This document shows positions 14,801 through 29,800 of a stretch of 64,000 nucleotides of DNA, one piece after another (the first letter of the stretch is position 1; every line of letters starts with the position of its first letter). A program made the position numbers and the translations under genes. The stretch spans positions 29,636,458 to 29,700,457 of the forward strand of contig OW387146.1 of NCBI GenBank assembly GCA_936440205.1. The letters run 5' to 3'. A model generated the notes under the pieces. That model was not told the origin of the DNA and made no database searches. It saw only the letters and a program-made list of their open reading frames with translations. This DNA comes from Lepidonotus clava. Lineage: Eukaryota; Annelida; Polychaeta; Phyllodocida; Polynoidae.

Positions 14801-17800
14801 CAAGTGGTTTTAAGTGTCACTTACCGCTCACAAGTTACATGCTCTCGCGCTCACAAAGTACGTTAAAACAAGGTGTTATTTTTAAGATTATTCAAAATTC
14901 CTAAATCAAAATAGGTCATTATCCTCTTTCGTTTGTCGATTTTACTTCACGTTTTTAATGGACTCTACATCATCATGACTAACCTATAGTGTCTGCGTCC
15001 TCTATTATTAGTAATTTCCTATCCTATTATCTGCTTGGTGAGCAGGATATACACAACTTATACATGTATAGTTCCTACACTCATAACATTCTGAGCTGTT
15101 CTGTTTTTTATTTCCCGGCAGCGAGTACCGTGGTTGATGGGATGTGGACGCCGTGGATGCTGAACGGAAGCTGTTCGGTGACGTGCGGTACGGGCGTGCT
15201 GACCCGTGTACGGGCGTGCGCCAACCCGGCACCGTCAAACAGCGGCCGAGGCTGCGACGGGCCCGAGTCGGACACCAGACCCTGCGAGAACATGCCCTGT
15301 CCCCGTAGGTAGAGCTTTTTTTTACCATTGGTTGGGTCGGTATAGACCTCGTTCATACAGGGTCACGTGACCACATTTTGATGATCACCATGTGGTCACC
15401 ACACCCACGGGGCTATGAAATATATTTACATTTTAAAAGAAATAATTGTCTATTATGATTCAATGAACTGTCTTGTGATAAAATAGACAAAAATCTACAT
15501 CATAGATGCTATAGACATCTAGATTATAGTAAATCTAAAGTGATCACCAATTGCAACATGGAGTCCATCCAAATTTTGTTGGTGTGACGTCATGATTGTG
15601 CACAACGTATATTGACTGTTGCTTATCATGGGGCCGTTATCAGCTTGCCATTGTGGGTGACAACAACTCTGTGACCACATTTTGGTGATTTCCATGTGTT
15701 CTCCATGACCACATGGCTATAACATAACTCTAGATATAATAAATTCTATAAGATAAAAGTTCTTTAATATGATATGATATGAATATTTTAGATACATTTG
15801 ACAAACATAAGTGTTCAGGATGTTCATGAAATGTTAATGATATGAATTTTGAATTGATCACCAAGATGGCGCCTAGTCCCTTTTGATTATTGTGACGTCA
15901 TCTGCACAACGTCTATAGAGGGGGAGGGCAGGGAATACTAACACATTACATGAAACCTTGAAAGAATCTATCATTTACAAAATGTTACATATTCCCCATC
16001 ATAAATATGTGATATTGTGTCCCCTCCCACAGCCTAAAGTCTGATTCTTAACCACGCGTTTGGCCTATGAGGGCCTATGAGGTTCTGTTCACCAACAAAG
16101 ACCGCTGCTTACCCACTCAAAGAATACCTAGAAGCCTGTCACCTCCGTCCAGTGACAAAGAAGTTATTCATCTAATGACTGGACGTAGATGAGCTAAACC
16201 ATTACAGGGCCGTGCCAAGCCATACAATCTGAGGGCCGGGAGTTCGGGGAAAATCCTAGGGGTTCCAGGTAACTGAATAGTTAAATCAGGAAAATCAGAT
16301 GGGGTTTCCAGGTAAAACTAAGGGGGTTTCGAGTAAATTAGAAGGGATTTTAATTAAACGTGAGGGGGTTTCAGATGTGACTCTTAAACAAATTTGCTAT
16401 TTCGTATGTTAACTGGCCATAACTTTTAAAACCTATCCACCACGCGCACTGACGCGATGACCATGTGCGCTAACTTTCGTCGGCGTGCGTGGTCATTGTG
16501 TCAGTGCCCGTGGCCATCGTGTCAGTAGGTATGGACATCGTGTCAGTGTGCGTGGGTATACGGATTCTTTTTGTAGGGCCAAGGATGCACCTACGCTTGC
16601 CACCAGGGTCAGCATGCATGGGCCATGTGGGTGAGGACGAGCTTATGTGCCTGTAGGAGCGACCGTTCCAGTACTACATTATCAAGTTAAAATCAGAAAA
16701 GAATTAATAAGTCTGAAAAACTTGTTTGCAGAGGACGGAGAGTGGGGTTGGTGGAACGCCTGGGGCCCGTGTAGCCGGGCGTGCGGCACGTTCGGCCAGA
16801 CCTACCGACTCCGCTACTGCGACGACCCCTACCCGGCCAACGGAGGGTCCCTGTGCACGGCCTCAGCCGACCCCCTGACCGCCAAGGACCTGGTCAATCA
16901 CGAGGGGAGGGCCCAGTTTCAGGATGCCTCCTGCAACCTCCACGACTGTCCACGTACGGATTATGTTGGTTTTTTATTTCATTGTACTACCAGGGGCGGA
17001 TCGAGAAATTTTGGAAATGGGAGGGGGGCGTATTGGAAAGGGTCCCAGCGCCAGTTTTACATTAAAAAAAATCATTTGGGGCCAAAAATAGGGGGCACGC
17101 CTGCTGCACCCCCCCCCCCCCTTCCCTGGATCCGTCAGTGACTAGTGGAGTCGTCAGTGGGAAGTATTGGCTCCTGAGCAGGTAGTATATGTTATACAGC
17201 CTGTATTGGGGTTACTTAATATGCTAATTGTTATTCATTCTACCAGTCACTTAATTTGTGTGTGTATAATTATCGGCTAGGATTTAGGGTGCGAGAATCG
17301 GGTGTGGGTCCCCCATTTTCGGAACAAATATTAACTTGAATTTGTGTATGTTAAAATGCTATCGTAAGTAATAACAAAACGTTACGCACCTAATGTATAT
17401 ATATGTACAACCAAATCGTAGTCATGTTTATCTAAAACTTTGCATACATCTCAGCAAAAATATATTGAATTGTGAAGGTATATTCTTTTACATGTACCAC
17501 CAAAATAATCATATTATAAAAATGACATGAAACACCCCCCTTTTGTATAGCCGCCATGTTCAGCCTGCATCCCTTTTACAGATCACTCAAATAATTTTCT
17601 AATAATATCCGTATACACCTCTTTCACTAACCTGCGCAGTAAACCCTCCCATAGAGGCATTACGCTTGTTCACTGAAAAAATTGGAGCTTGGAAAGTTAG
17701 TCAAATGTCCGAACTTTTTGCAAAAAAGTTAGTCATTTTGACGGTGCATTTTTGTCCGAACTTTCTAGCCCTTTTTTGACTAACCCATGGTCAGATTGAC

Positions 17801-20800
17801 TAGGCCAAAGAACAAAAGTTAGTCAATATTGACGAAAAACGTATCACCATCAGGATTCGAACCCAGGTCGCCAGCATTGACAGGCAGGTGACATAACCAC
17901 TACACTAACCAGACCCTGCCAACAATGAGGGAACAGGTCGATCTATATTATGCGCTCCGGTATATGACTGTGTGGAGGTTGCACAAACACGGGAAGAATT
18001 TGAACTCATACATTAGACAGGCTCGGGCGTGTCTGAAACCACTTGCTCTAAAACGTGTCAAGGAGTGTAAGTCTTACTCCACCATTATCCCTGAAAAATC
18101 AAAGTATCATTATACCACCCATAGCAGTGGGCGTGTTAGGTAATACTTTTGCGCCCACCTCAAAGTTTCCCTTCCCCTTCTGGCGTGTATATAAGTGTAA
18201 GTCAGGGGGTGTTAACTATATTGTGTCACAATAGTCCCGTCCGCTCATAGTTCTCTTCACACGCCCAACCTTCTCGGCGTCTTAACGTACCTACCCTCCA
18301 TTCAGGCACCAATATAATTGCCAGCAGTGGATTACCCAGTCCCCCCCACTCACGATTGGATTAAGGAATTTGGCTCCACAATCTGAAAATTTCGTTTGGA
18401 ATTTCTTATTATATTACTTCTCGTGTTCTATCAAAAATGAGCCTATAAAAATCCGCCATACAAAGTTTAAATGCGCGACATAACCACCGACCGTTCATTC
18501 TTATTCATTTACCTTTAAAAAGGGCAACTTCAGGGCTACACTGGCCTTCCCACATTTGTGCATATAATCTATAAACGCCGGTTGATATTGGTTTCCAAGC
18601 TCAACAAAAATAATACTCAGTTTCCTGACCTAATAAGAATAGATGAGGCTGAAGCGCAGAAGGAGTAGCCTATAGTGTGCACACAACTAGGGTAAAACAG
18701 GGTTGTATCGCTCACATTGGTAGGCCTATATCATTAGCGCATTTAGTTTTAATAGCCCTTACATATAGAAACAAAAGTTATATAAAATCAAAATAATTCA
18801 TAATAATTAATCAAATGCGTAAAAACAGCGATAAAGCGTGATTTAACTTTATAACCTCTATGATTAATCAATAATGAAGCAATTGTCTCCCATGATGTTG
18901 GGTACAACCCTTATCATGAAATGAAAGTAATATTTTTGAGAAATCTTATCACATATATCATATCAATAATGGTTTTCCATCCCATGAAAGTGATGTCCAA
19001 TAGGCCTATTTCTAAAAAAAAATAGGGTTAGTTCAACCAAACTTGTAGCTAAAAATTTTAAGGGCGTATTTCCAAAAAGCAAATACGGTTTAAGCCTGTT
19101 TTAAACCAGATTTCTTAAACTCGCTTGTGAGACTAGTGTAAGCATTATAAGGCAAAAATAATTTGGTCCCAACGTTAACCTTTCCCAACCTAGCTACTGA
19201 ACTCAGTAACAGAATAAAACACGCTAACTAATACAATTCACAAGTTATAGCCTCATAAACCTATTCTAAATTTGTATATTTCGCCCTATTTATTGTTTAC
19301 CATTTCAACTAGAACTCTCCACCTTAACTTTGTTTTAAGGTCCTTCATGGGCAGATCCGGGGGGGGGGGCAGACGGGCTTTGCCCCCAGCCCCCCCCCCT
19401 CTATAAATTCCTGGGTCCACCCCTGCAACCCCCCTGACCGGCCCGTGGGCCATCTGGTCATTTTAACACCATTATTACAAATAAAACTTCCGAAAAAAAT
19501 GAAAATTTAGAGTGGTAGGAACTAATCGAGTGCATCAAGTTCGATTAGATCCTACCACCCAGGTCTGGCGAACTCATCTGTGCCATATTCAGTTCATTGC
19601 ATTTCATCGTTGGTTGCACAACCAGACCCACTAACCTACAGAGTTTGCGACATATATATACCGTGGGTGTAATCGGGGCAACCAGAAAGGTGTTTACCAA
19701 AAAGAGACACTTTGTAGCTTCGGTCCTTGTGTTTCAGTGGGTTTTCCGATTTGGAAAACAAGCAATACCACAAGTTATTAATTTTGATCGCCCTCAATTG
19801 TCACTGATGTGTCTCTATCAACTTCAATTTACATTGCCCGTCATCGTTTTCCCCAACGTAGTTTCGACGTATTTGGTCCTGCGACCGGAAGGACCTCTAG
19901 ACGGCTTTTCGCTGGTTTCCGACGTCATCGTATTATTGAACCCGGTGGATTTTTGGCTACCAGCTATCTCTCCCGGCCCCGGGTTCGAATCCCCTTCATG
20001 CCTTACGTTTTTCGTTCATCCATCAGACTTGTATTATCAAATTAATGATAAGGATAGGACTACTCTGAACCCTAATCGTCATGTCAAGAGAGGAGGTTGA
20101 TTGTTAACTTATTTTAAACAGGATCGGGACGTTACGCTTTTTAAAGGAGAACTCTCCATTTGTAATCGAAAAGTTGTTAAATCAAAAAGACCCTAAAAAA
20201 AATTGGAAAATTATAAAAAAAAAAAAAACCTGCTCGAACCCGCCCTCTCCTCAACTACTACTTTTAAACATGATAGTCCTAATGGTAATGAGACTGATCC
20301 GGCTTAAATTCCGAATATTATAAATTTATTATATATACTTCTTGCAAACATTCTAAATAACCTTCTTTCCCGATCTTAGCATCTGAATAAACAGGAGACA
20401 CTGGGCATCACACTTCATTTAAATTAATTGTCTCAGTTAAATATGACCATTAGTTAACAAGTTCCATGTACTTTTTAAGTAACATGACAGAAAGCATTTT
20501 CGCGATTCTGCAGCTATCCCTCGCTCCCCTGTTCCCTTGTGCATAACATTTCCTAATAAACCAGGTCCATTCCTAACGGCGGCAAAGTTTGGAAGCGTCC
20601 ATCATGGCCGGCCTTAATCCATTAACACCCATAAGTACCCGGAAGCACCCCATCTAATCTGTACCCCCCTCTGACATCTGACAAGGGCAGGGGCACAATC
20701 TTGGTAATCACATAACTCACACCAAACCCACTCAAGAGCGACACAGGTATCATGCTGGGTGTCATCTGACGGACTCCCCGCCATTAATCAGGGGTTAGTT

Positions 20801-23800
20801 ATCGAGTTAACACGGGCCAGAGTTGCCCCATGCAGGGAACCTGCTGGGTCGGGCACTTCCATACCCAACCTACGTTCGCCTGCAAAGCACATGTAGCTAA
20901 ATCTTTGACAGGCCTATTTCACCCTACCATCCATCGCCCCTCCCACCCGGAAAACCATTTACCCTTACCATCCATAGATGGAGTATTAAAAGTGTTTGAA
21001 ATTAACTTCTTTTGAAGTCATCCGTGAGAGATGAGATTCATTAAAAATTCATTAAACATTTTCTGTATGGATAAAAGGTACCTCCCGGCCTATATAACTA
21101 CCCTAAATAATTCACCTTAAACTGGGTCTAAGCTGGTTAGATATAAAGCCGACCTTAAGGTTTGAGACTAATTTCAGCCAGTCCAGACTTAAATCGGCCT
21201 GAACTCCATATAAACCACCTGCAAATAAAACCTATAAATATCAGGCAGTAATGGCATTTACAGGCTTTCTCACTTCTCATCCACAAGTTAAGGAACCCCA
21301 TGCCAACAATTCATTTTGAAGTCTGCCTTCCAATTCAATTAGAACAAGCCGACACCCTAACCAACGAAAGCTTACTAGCAAGCATACGCCTAAGCTTATA
21401 CTCTTCGCACGGCTTTCCTTCTGGCATTAACGTAAGGTTTCTGCACGGAGGTCAAAACCTTTAGATCCCAGGTGCACGTGGCGACTGTCTGTCTACTCCT
21501 TCCCGTGACTGGGAAAAAGTAATAAAAGACTAGAGCGGTCTCTAGCCTGCATCAGACATGGCTCCAACAGTATTCATACTCCTCCTTCGTGGACTCTTTA
21601 TCCTGGGCACTGTCTCAGCTAAGCCATGCCTATGCACCAGTACGGTAAACCGTTTTCGTACCAACTATGGTGTAGTATTCGAGAGTAAACCGTCCATCCA
21701 CATAGGTAATGAGTACTTCACTACCGAAGTCGATATCATTTTACCACTTCCTCCTTCTCCCAAACAGGCAGCCGCACTAAATTGTAGACACGGCGCTACC
21801 CTGGCAGCCGGTTCAATGGAACAGTGTCGAAAAATCCAACTTATGTTGAATAACATAACATCTATTGGGAAGACTATAGCAGCGAAGGTCACCAACGGAC
21901 TCCGGGAAGTGCAATCAATTTTGGAATCGACGGCCCAGCCAACACCTCCATCAGCAAAATCCAGGAAGCAGCGGGCTCTGATTCCAGAAATCGGCAAGTT
22001 CTCCGAGACTTTATTTGGAACGGCCACACTCGATGACTTGAAGCAACAGACTCGTGCTGACCAGGTAAATGCCGATGAAATTGGCTTCCTCGATGGCAAA
22101 ATAAATGCAGTCCTAAAGGTAGTTGACTCCACTTTGGAAATCCAACTCCAGGCCATCATAGAGAACACTCATTCCATATACAATTTGTCCCGAGGACTCC
22201 AGGCTTACATTAGTAACCGGGAATTGATGGTCAGGTTGATGCAAGATTTGCAAGAATTGCGTCTACTGGATTTTAAACTGGACTATTCCCTTGATGTCTT
22301 GCTACAGGCTATTCGCGACCTAACGGAGAACAGGCTGAGTAACTCTTTGATATCGGAGACTGATATGAGGAAGATTCGGTACCTTTTCCTTTCCAAGTCC
22401 AATCGTTCAAATATTTATATTCCAAACACTCGCGACATGTATAGAAGTGTAACTGTTTTAGTCCCCCCGGTTTTACAGCGAAATGTTCTGAAAACTATTT
22501 TGAAGATTCCCGTTATTTCCTTAGACAAAATATTCAAGGTTCTAAAAGTGAACACCTTCCCTCTAGCCTTCCATGGGCATTATACTCGCCTCTCCAACAC
22601 ACCGGCTTATTTATTGGTGTCCGCAACCCAATACACGGTATCCTCCAACCCAGATCTGGATAATTGCCATTCTCCGTTTTGTCATTATGACCTACCAATT
22701 CGCAGGCTTTCTCCCTCGTCGTGCCTCATTTCTATCTATCTACGTGATCATGAGTCTGTCAAACTTTATTGTGATTTCAAAATACTCATTCAGTCTAATT
22801 TCAGAAGGTCGAACATCCAAGTCATTGCAACAGGGACCTATTTGTTCTCTCACATAGACGAGGTCGTTGTGCGCTGCCCCAACCGAACAACAACCCATCC
22901 TGGATGTGAATCGTGCGTTCGTGCCTTTGAATGTGGTTGTTCTGTGTCCGCCAAAGAATGGGAAATTCCAGTCTCAAGTGTTAACTGTTTGCCTTCTACA
23001 GCAGGCCCCTTAAGAACAGTTTTCCCCGTCAACCTTGCTAGTCTTCAACACCTCAACCTGTCACTTAGCCGACTTGTGAACCCGGATTTTTCGTACGATA
23101 AACCATTCCCAATTTTACCTCTTAGCCCGCAAATGCGAGTCCGCCAAGAGGATATTTTTAAGCGAGCAAAAGACAATTTCCTTTCCCTCCGTATATACAT
23201 GAAAGAGATTCGACTGAATGAGGTCGAATACAAGAAACTTCGTGGTGACTTGCATCTTCCCCACGTACCATTCCTCCCCCCCAGCGTGCACGGTACTGTT
23301 TACCTGTTGAACATTGGACTTACTTTTATAATGGTACCAGCACTTTTTGTTTTCATCTCAATTCTGTATTTCAGACAACGTAGGATTCAAAGCGCATGCA
23401 GACGCTTGACTTTAAATTGAGTTGGTTATATATACATTAGCTATTAACTCTTCCTTTTATTGCAGCTCAAAAGTTATCAGTTCTCATTCATGTTCGATTT
23501 TTGTTGTTTAGAATATATACTCGCCCTCATAATTTCGTCACACATGTACAGCTGCAATTCATTCACATTATTTCTTCATGAATTCCCATTTATAATTAGT
23601 CACAGCCACATAAGACTACACACGTTCATGATATCAAAATGTTTTATTGTTATGCATGCGGAAAAGGTTTTATGATGTCCACGTGTCAACGTTTCGCCTA
23701 TTTTCCCATAATTGTATTTACTGACCATACACTAATGTACATATGTAACTCGAAAGCTTCGTGAACATATGCATTTCACAATTAAAATTTTCCCATATCT

Positions 23801-26800
23801 ACTTCAAACATATCGTACACTTTTATATAACTGTTCATCACACCCAAGAGTCTACGTCAGGCATGCAGCCCAGTTTTTCGGCTGGGAGTAGTTCTTGGGC
23901 CATGTTGTTCCTGTTGTTTATCAGGCAAACGCTCGCTCTACAAAGTCTGTGCCTGAAAAATTTGTTCAGGCGCACGCGCTCCGTACGAGGAATCTTGACT
24001 TCTTGCGGGAGTTCCAACGTCAAGGGTTCGTCACTGCCATTCAGATGGACCGTGAGTGGGCCCGACCAGGCGACGGTCAGGGCCTTGGACAGGATGCTCG
24101 GTCTTTGGATGATCATTCGTGGGCAGGCAGCACTTCCTACGGCTTCCATTTCGGCGGGAATGGGAGCCAGTGGAAATAGGAGCGTTTCCCATCGGCAGTA
24201 GATTCTCAGACAGCACTGCACTGTAGCCCTCCGACGTTGACCCTGCGCCAACGAGCGACAGCCTGCTGCCAATTTCCAGAAGATACCGATAAATTTCCAC
24301 CCCAGGTATATCACTAACAAGAGAAGCAGCCACTGATGGTCGGATTGGTCCGCGGGTTGGAGGTGACTAGGTCTCACCACTGGCCTTTCCTCCCGAACAA
24401 GACGCAGACGCAGACTTGCGTTTAACAGTCGCTCGATGTCCATGGCCATCAAGTGGCTGTTCTGAACCAGTGTATAGTACAGGCACATACTTATACCCCC
24501 CACCCCACACGACATCACAACCCCCCAGGTACTGTAAGGGCTTCGTCTAGTCTTTAGCGAAAAGTTAACCCTCGGTCGACAACTTAAACGCTAGGTAAGG
24601 TACAACTAAAACGACTTCTTCTAGCCGGGGGCTTCACAAGTTTTTACACTGGGTAGTGCGAAGCACGTCTAATAGGCCGCTATTTTCTTCAGAGAGCCGA
24701 TCGACAGGGGGTTCATCTGAAATGACTTCTGTCGCGTTTGACACCGGGACACGCGTCTGTGATGACCGCGTCCACCTGTTGGCCATCTGAGGCGGCGCAT
24801 GTCAACTAGCTTCTGTGTCAGGTCCCTCACAGGAGTACCGCGGCCCGCGGCCCGCGGGGTAGTCTTAACACTTCTTGACACGTAACAGGCCTCACAAGGG
24901 GCGGCGGTGAGGGTGTCGCTGATACCCCATGTACTCCCCGTCACGGCTAGCACGTAACTTATGGTAAAAGTCTCTCTTACCCCGTCCACACCCCGTCACG
25001 TCTACCACGTAACTTATGTTCAAAGTCTTGCCTCATCGATAAAAGATCGCTTTCACCAGATCATGTATCCACAGGGGGGCCTGCCCGGCATGTATAAATA
25101 CGGCGTGGCATATGGCTATATAGATCACTTGAAAACTTGCTGCCACCATGAACGGGTCAACTGATTATAGTGACGCTGTTCTGTCAAACCCGTCTACGAG
25201 CTCATGCAGGATCTTGACCAGCAGCCCCAAACCGGGTGGCGAGAAAATAACCGATCATGATTCATCAGCAGGCGTAGGTACTCTGCTGTTGGATATGTCT
25301 GAGGATGCGCGTCAGTATGGGTCTCAGAATGGGTTTCCGGATCTCTCTGCGAATCAGTCTCTTCACGACTCCCTGTACGCGGAAGAGGGATCCACCCTCA
25401 ACGACGTGGACCTTAGCCTTGGTGGTTCCCAAGGCGGTACTGCATCCGCATCGTCGTCCACGCCCTCCACGCCCTCCACGCCCTCCGGATCCACGCCCTG
25501 GGGGATGACGCCCTCCACGTCGCAATCCCATCCATGGTTCCCCAGCTCCACGTCCAGAACGTCGTCCACGCCCGGACCCTTGACATCGCAAGGGTCGTTC
25601 TCGTCGACGACGTCCCAAAGATCGTTCACGCCCGGGCCCTTGACATCGCAAGGGTCGTTCTCGTCGACGACGTCCCAAAGGTCGTTCACGCCCGAATACT
25701 CGTCCTCGTCCGGCCCCTCCACGTCTACAGCTGAACCGTCCATGGCCCATTTGCTGGCCAGGATGGAGGAGCTGGAGAAGAAGTGCCGAAGGGCGGAGGC
25801 TGAAGCGGCTGCGGCAAAGGCCCAGGTGGAGGTGCTCGTGAACCAAGCGAAGCCAGCTGCAGCTGACAAACCACCCAAACCACGCAATGAAATATGTGTA
25901 AGTTCTAAAGTTTGTTTTTACAGCTTATAATTAACTAATAATCTCACCTTGAAAACGTTACCATTTAATATAGTTCTCGGTTTGTTTAGAAATGATCTCA
26001 TTCCTAGTATAGCCCTGATGTTCTTCTCTTTTGCCGCGCCGCCAGGGAACATCCCGGAAAACAACGAAAATCCGTAATGATTTCGTACACTGACATATAG
26101 TTAGAAGTCCACTATTAATTATTGGCTTATTATATTGTTTGTAGGAACTCGTTCGTTCGGCCTACAAGGCCAAGAGAGGTGAGCCTGCTTGGGGATTCAA
26201 CCTGAACCCTGGGTAAGTTGATTACGTCATAACAACATGAATAGTACAGAAAATAATATTGTTTTTAAGTAAGCAATGGGTAATGTGTTCCTGAACAACA
26301 GAAGCTGCAGCTGAATATAAGTTTTGCTGTTTTTTTTTTTCATGTTAATAGAGTCATAGAGCACTTGACGTGATGCCGATGAATTGAACAATATAAATAT
26401 ATTCCAACATTCAGGGCGGGGATCAAACACCCGGATAACGTTGCGATCATCAAGGCCGTTGTTGACAACGTGTGCCTGGGGCCAGATACCCCCAGAGAAG
26501 AGGTGTTAGGTAAGTCCCATAGGTAGCAAGTTTCTTTGTTAACTAACCTGCAGCTGTACATTTCATGCATCTAATGTCCATGATTCCAAAGTATTGGTCC
26601 TTCAATTAACACAAATTTTAACATGCTTGAAATGCTGGAAATCTGTTTTTAGTGTCTAAATAGGCTCCACTTACATTGTAAATTGTTACTTTTATAATTT
26701 AAGTTATCCTCCCAGTCATCTGAAAAAAACGTAAGTTCTATTATCTGGACAAAGAAATATAATACCGGTGTAATGATGGTTTTAATTCGTGAATAATATG

Positions 26801-29800
26801 TTGACCCTCACTTTGCATTTTTAACATGTATTCCCTTGATTTATTGCCTTTATATTGCCTTTGTCTACTTAATGGCTCCAGTTTTAAGCATACTTCATGT
26901 CCTTCCTCTTTTTCTAGCTGCTGCCAACACCTACTTCAAGACCCTCCAAAGCAGGGCCAACAGAATCCGGAAGAACCGAATGAAGGCTGACAATGAAAAG
27001 GCTATCATCCGTCACCACGTGAACGAGGTAAATACATTTTTGTTACAGACTTCCTCTATAGACCACAAAAGTCTGACGTCACGGACCCCTCCCGCAACAC
27101 GTGTTGGGCCTAAACCTTTTACGACCGGCCCCGGTAACCCTACACCCCCGGTCACCGGCCCGGCCCGCCCTGGAGGGGGCACCGATAACACCCGGCTGGA
27201 CCGCGGTCACCCGTACACACAGACAATAACATTGCCTATAACTTTGATATTTATTAACTCTTTTTCTTTTCAAGTATATCATAATGCACATTGATAGTTC
27301 CCCTATGAAAATACATGTTTTCATAAGTTTGCGAGCATTATTAGTGGAAATAGCAAATCTGACAGCTGGGTCCTACTAAAGTTCATAGAGGGGACCCCCG
27401 GCCCAGCCCGGCCCATGTTTAGGCATGGGAGCAGCGTGCAGTGACCGTTAGGGGCCCGCCTGACATCATGGCTTTTGCGGACTATTGTTCTCAACATTGT
27501 TTGACGTAGTTCGATTCAGGCAGGCCGAAATTTTACACTTTTCAAGTGCAAAGCCGAGGAGAAAGAGTAATGTCTATGGTCTATGCCCAGTCTGTCCACT
27601 CCTTGGGTGGAAGGATACGCATCATTGTTCTAAAAAACGCGAAGAAAGGGTCTATTTTGACAACATTCACATGTCCTTGTTTCTAGAAAAAAGGTTACTT
27701 TTTCATCCCAAATATCCATGATATGAAAATAAGGGTCTTTTTTTTCCTGGGAAATATGAAATTTCACGAAAAAAGGGTATTTCTTGGCCACAAAATGTCT
27801 GCGTTTTGAAGAATAAGGGGTCGATTTTTTGGTATAAATGTCAGTGGAAAGGGGTTGTTTTCTATTTTGAAGAACGATGATATGTCCTACTTTGATATCT
27901 GAGTAGACAGACTGGGGGTCTATGGTATAGGGGGTGTGACTTCCCGGGGACCCACTCGGTTCAAAAAGGGGTATACGTACGAACTGCGGTCGGAACTATA
28001 CCGGGGGCTGTAGCTGTGAATCGGCAATTTGGCTTAAAACAGGGGGCCCGGCTGTGAAATGATCTTATGGTTGTAACACTGAAACTTGGGAAACAATTAT
28101 AATTTTTTTACATTATGAATTTTTATAGAGCACTGTAACCTTACTTGCTTCCTTGGACAATAATCTTGACATACAATTAGAATGGATATGACACAATTAA
28201 TAAAAAGTGCCTGTATGTTATAGAGACCAAGGATAAAGCAACGCTTTTGAAATTAACTGCAGTGACCAGCTTTTAAATTAAGGCAACTGAAATATTGAAA
28301 AACTTGTTTGTGTTTATTGGATGTTCTTGACCAAGTATGTCGTAACTGTATTAAAATAAAAAAGTGTCTTTTTAACTTTGCAGAAGCTCAGAAGACAGAT
28401 AGTGGGGTTGGAAAATATCGTCACAACGTGGGACGAAGCTCGAAAGAATTCCGTGAGGCGCCTCCTCACCCCCGACTACACGAGCGACGAGGAGCGCGGA
28501 CTTTATTTTCCGGTCGACAGAGACGGGAAGACGCCCGAGCGATATCACCGCCGCGTCAAACCGCTCGTGTGGGAGAGCGATGAGCTGAGTGCCTACAAAG
28601 CCCACCTGGACGAAATTGAGAAAAAAGAACTTAGCCGCCGTCAGCGGGGCGTTAGATTGGACAAGAAGCGGAACGATGTCCCCGACGATAATCCAAAACG
28701 CCAACAGCCTCCTCCCAACACCCCAGACTGGGCGGTGAAGCCCGCGTATCGGTCGGGTATCGCCGATGCACAGCCAATTTAACTTATTTCTAAAGGGTCT
28801 GTTTAAAGCTCTATTTTATGTGATGTTTATGTTTATCATCTTTATGTTTTCTTTACACTACGTTTAATTGTATGGTCTGTGTCACGCTGTATGTTAGGTC
28901 TTTGTACTTTCTTCAATTGTATAGTCGTTTTATAAACTTTTATCAAAGAACTTTGCGCTTCTTGTTTTGATTGTGGCATGCTCGATAAGCAGGGAAGTAT
29001 TTCTATAGATATGTTGGTTGCCTAAGACTCGCCTTATATTAGTCTAAAACCGTACGCGTTATCCAGGTCCTTCTCATAAGTGAATCTTAAATTTATGAAT
29101 GCTTTTTATTTACGATACGAAACGCATTTAACTATAATGACCTGTCATTTTGTTGAAAACCCGAATGTGCTATTTCTTGAAGATAGACCACGAACTTGAA
29201 ATCGATTACAATACAACACTTTTTTGATGAGTGTTATGGTACAAGGTCTCTACCATTAGAAGAGCAATGGAATGACACCTAGGCCTGTTATCAATAATAA
29301 CATAAATCAATCATAAAAAGTGTATTTTAAACAAACATAAGCTCGATATACGATTTTTAAAATGATGCGACATGAATCATCTCTTCGTACTTATTTCGCA
29401 GTCATGAAAAAATAATGTTGCATGAAGCCGGTTTTAATTAAGAACTGTTACTTCTTTTCTAGTGGATCCTTTTTAGTTAGATTCCATGCAGTAAGGTGCA
29501 AAAGTAATTTTTCAGAAATTTTATTATGATCAAATACATCGCTGCCAGTAGGACCTATCAAAATTTACAAGTGACCATGTAGTCTCCTGATGAACCCGAA
29601 ATACTTTCTAGGATTTGTATGGCACGGTGACCTATATTCTTTCTGTGAGAGAATAAAAAAACCTCATGCATATAGTGTAACCCTTTAAAGTGGGAGTTCT
29701 CCGGGAGTTATGTATAGGTAACTTGGAGCTTCTGTGACATTGCAAAATTAATAATTTAAAAAACAAACAAGTCAATTTAGGTGTCGAGATTTATTAAGGG

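Noticed and set aside
19597-20100. 167-residue open frame in the left part of the giant element.
   Set aside because: No domain, no promoter, odd composition, and a B-box-like word inside; more likely a decayed SINE or chance frame.
25265-25887. Long minus-strand frames of 193 and 174 residues.
   Set aside because: They are antisense shadows of the Ser/Thr/Pro-rich exon, open because of its biased codon use.
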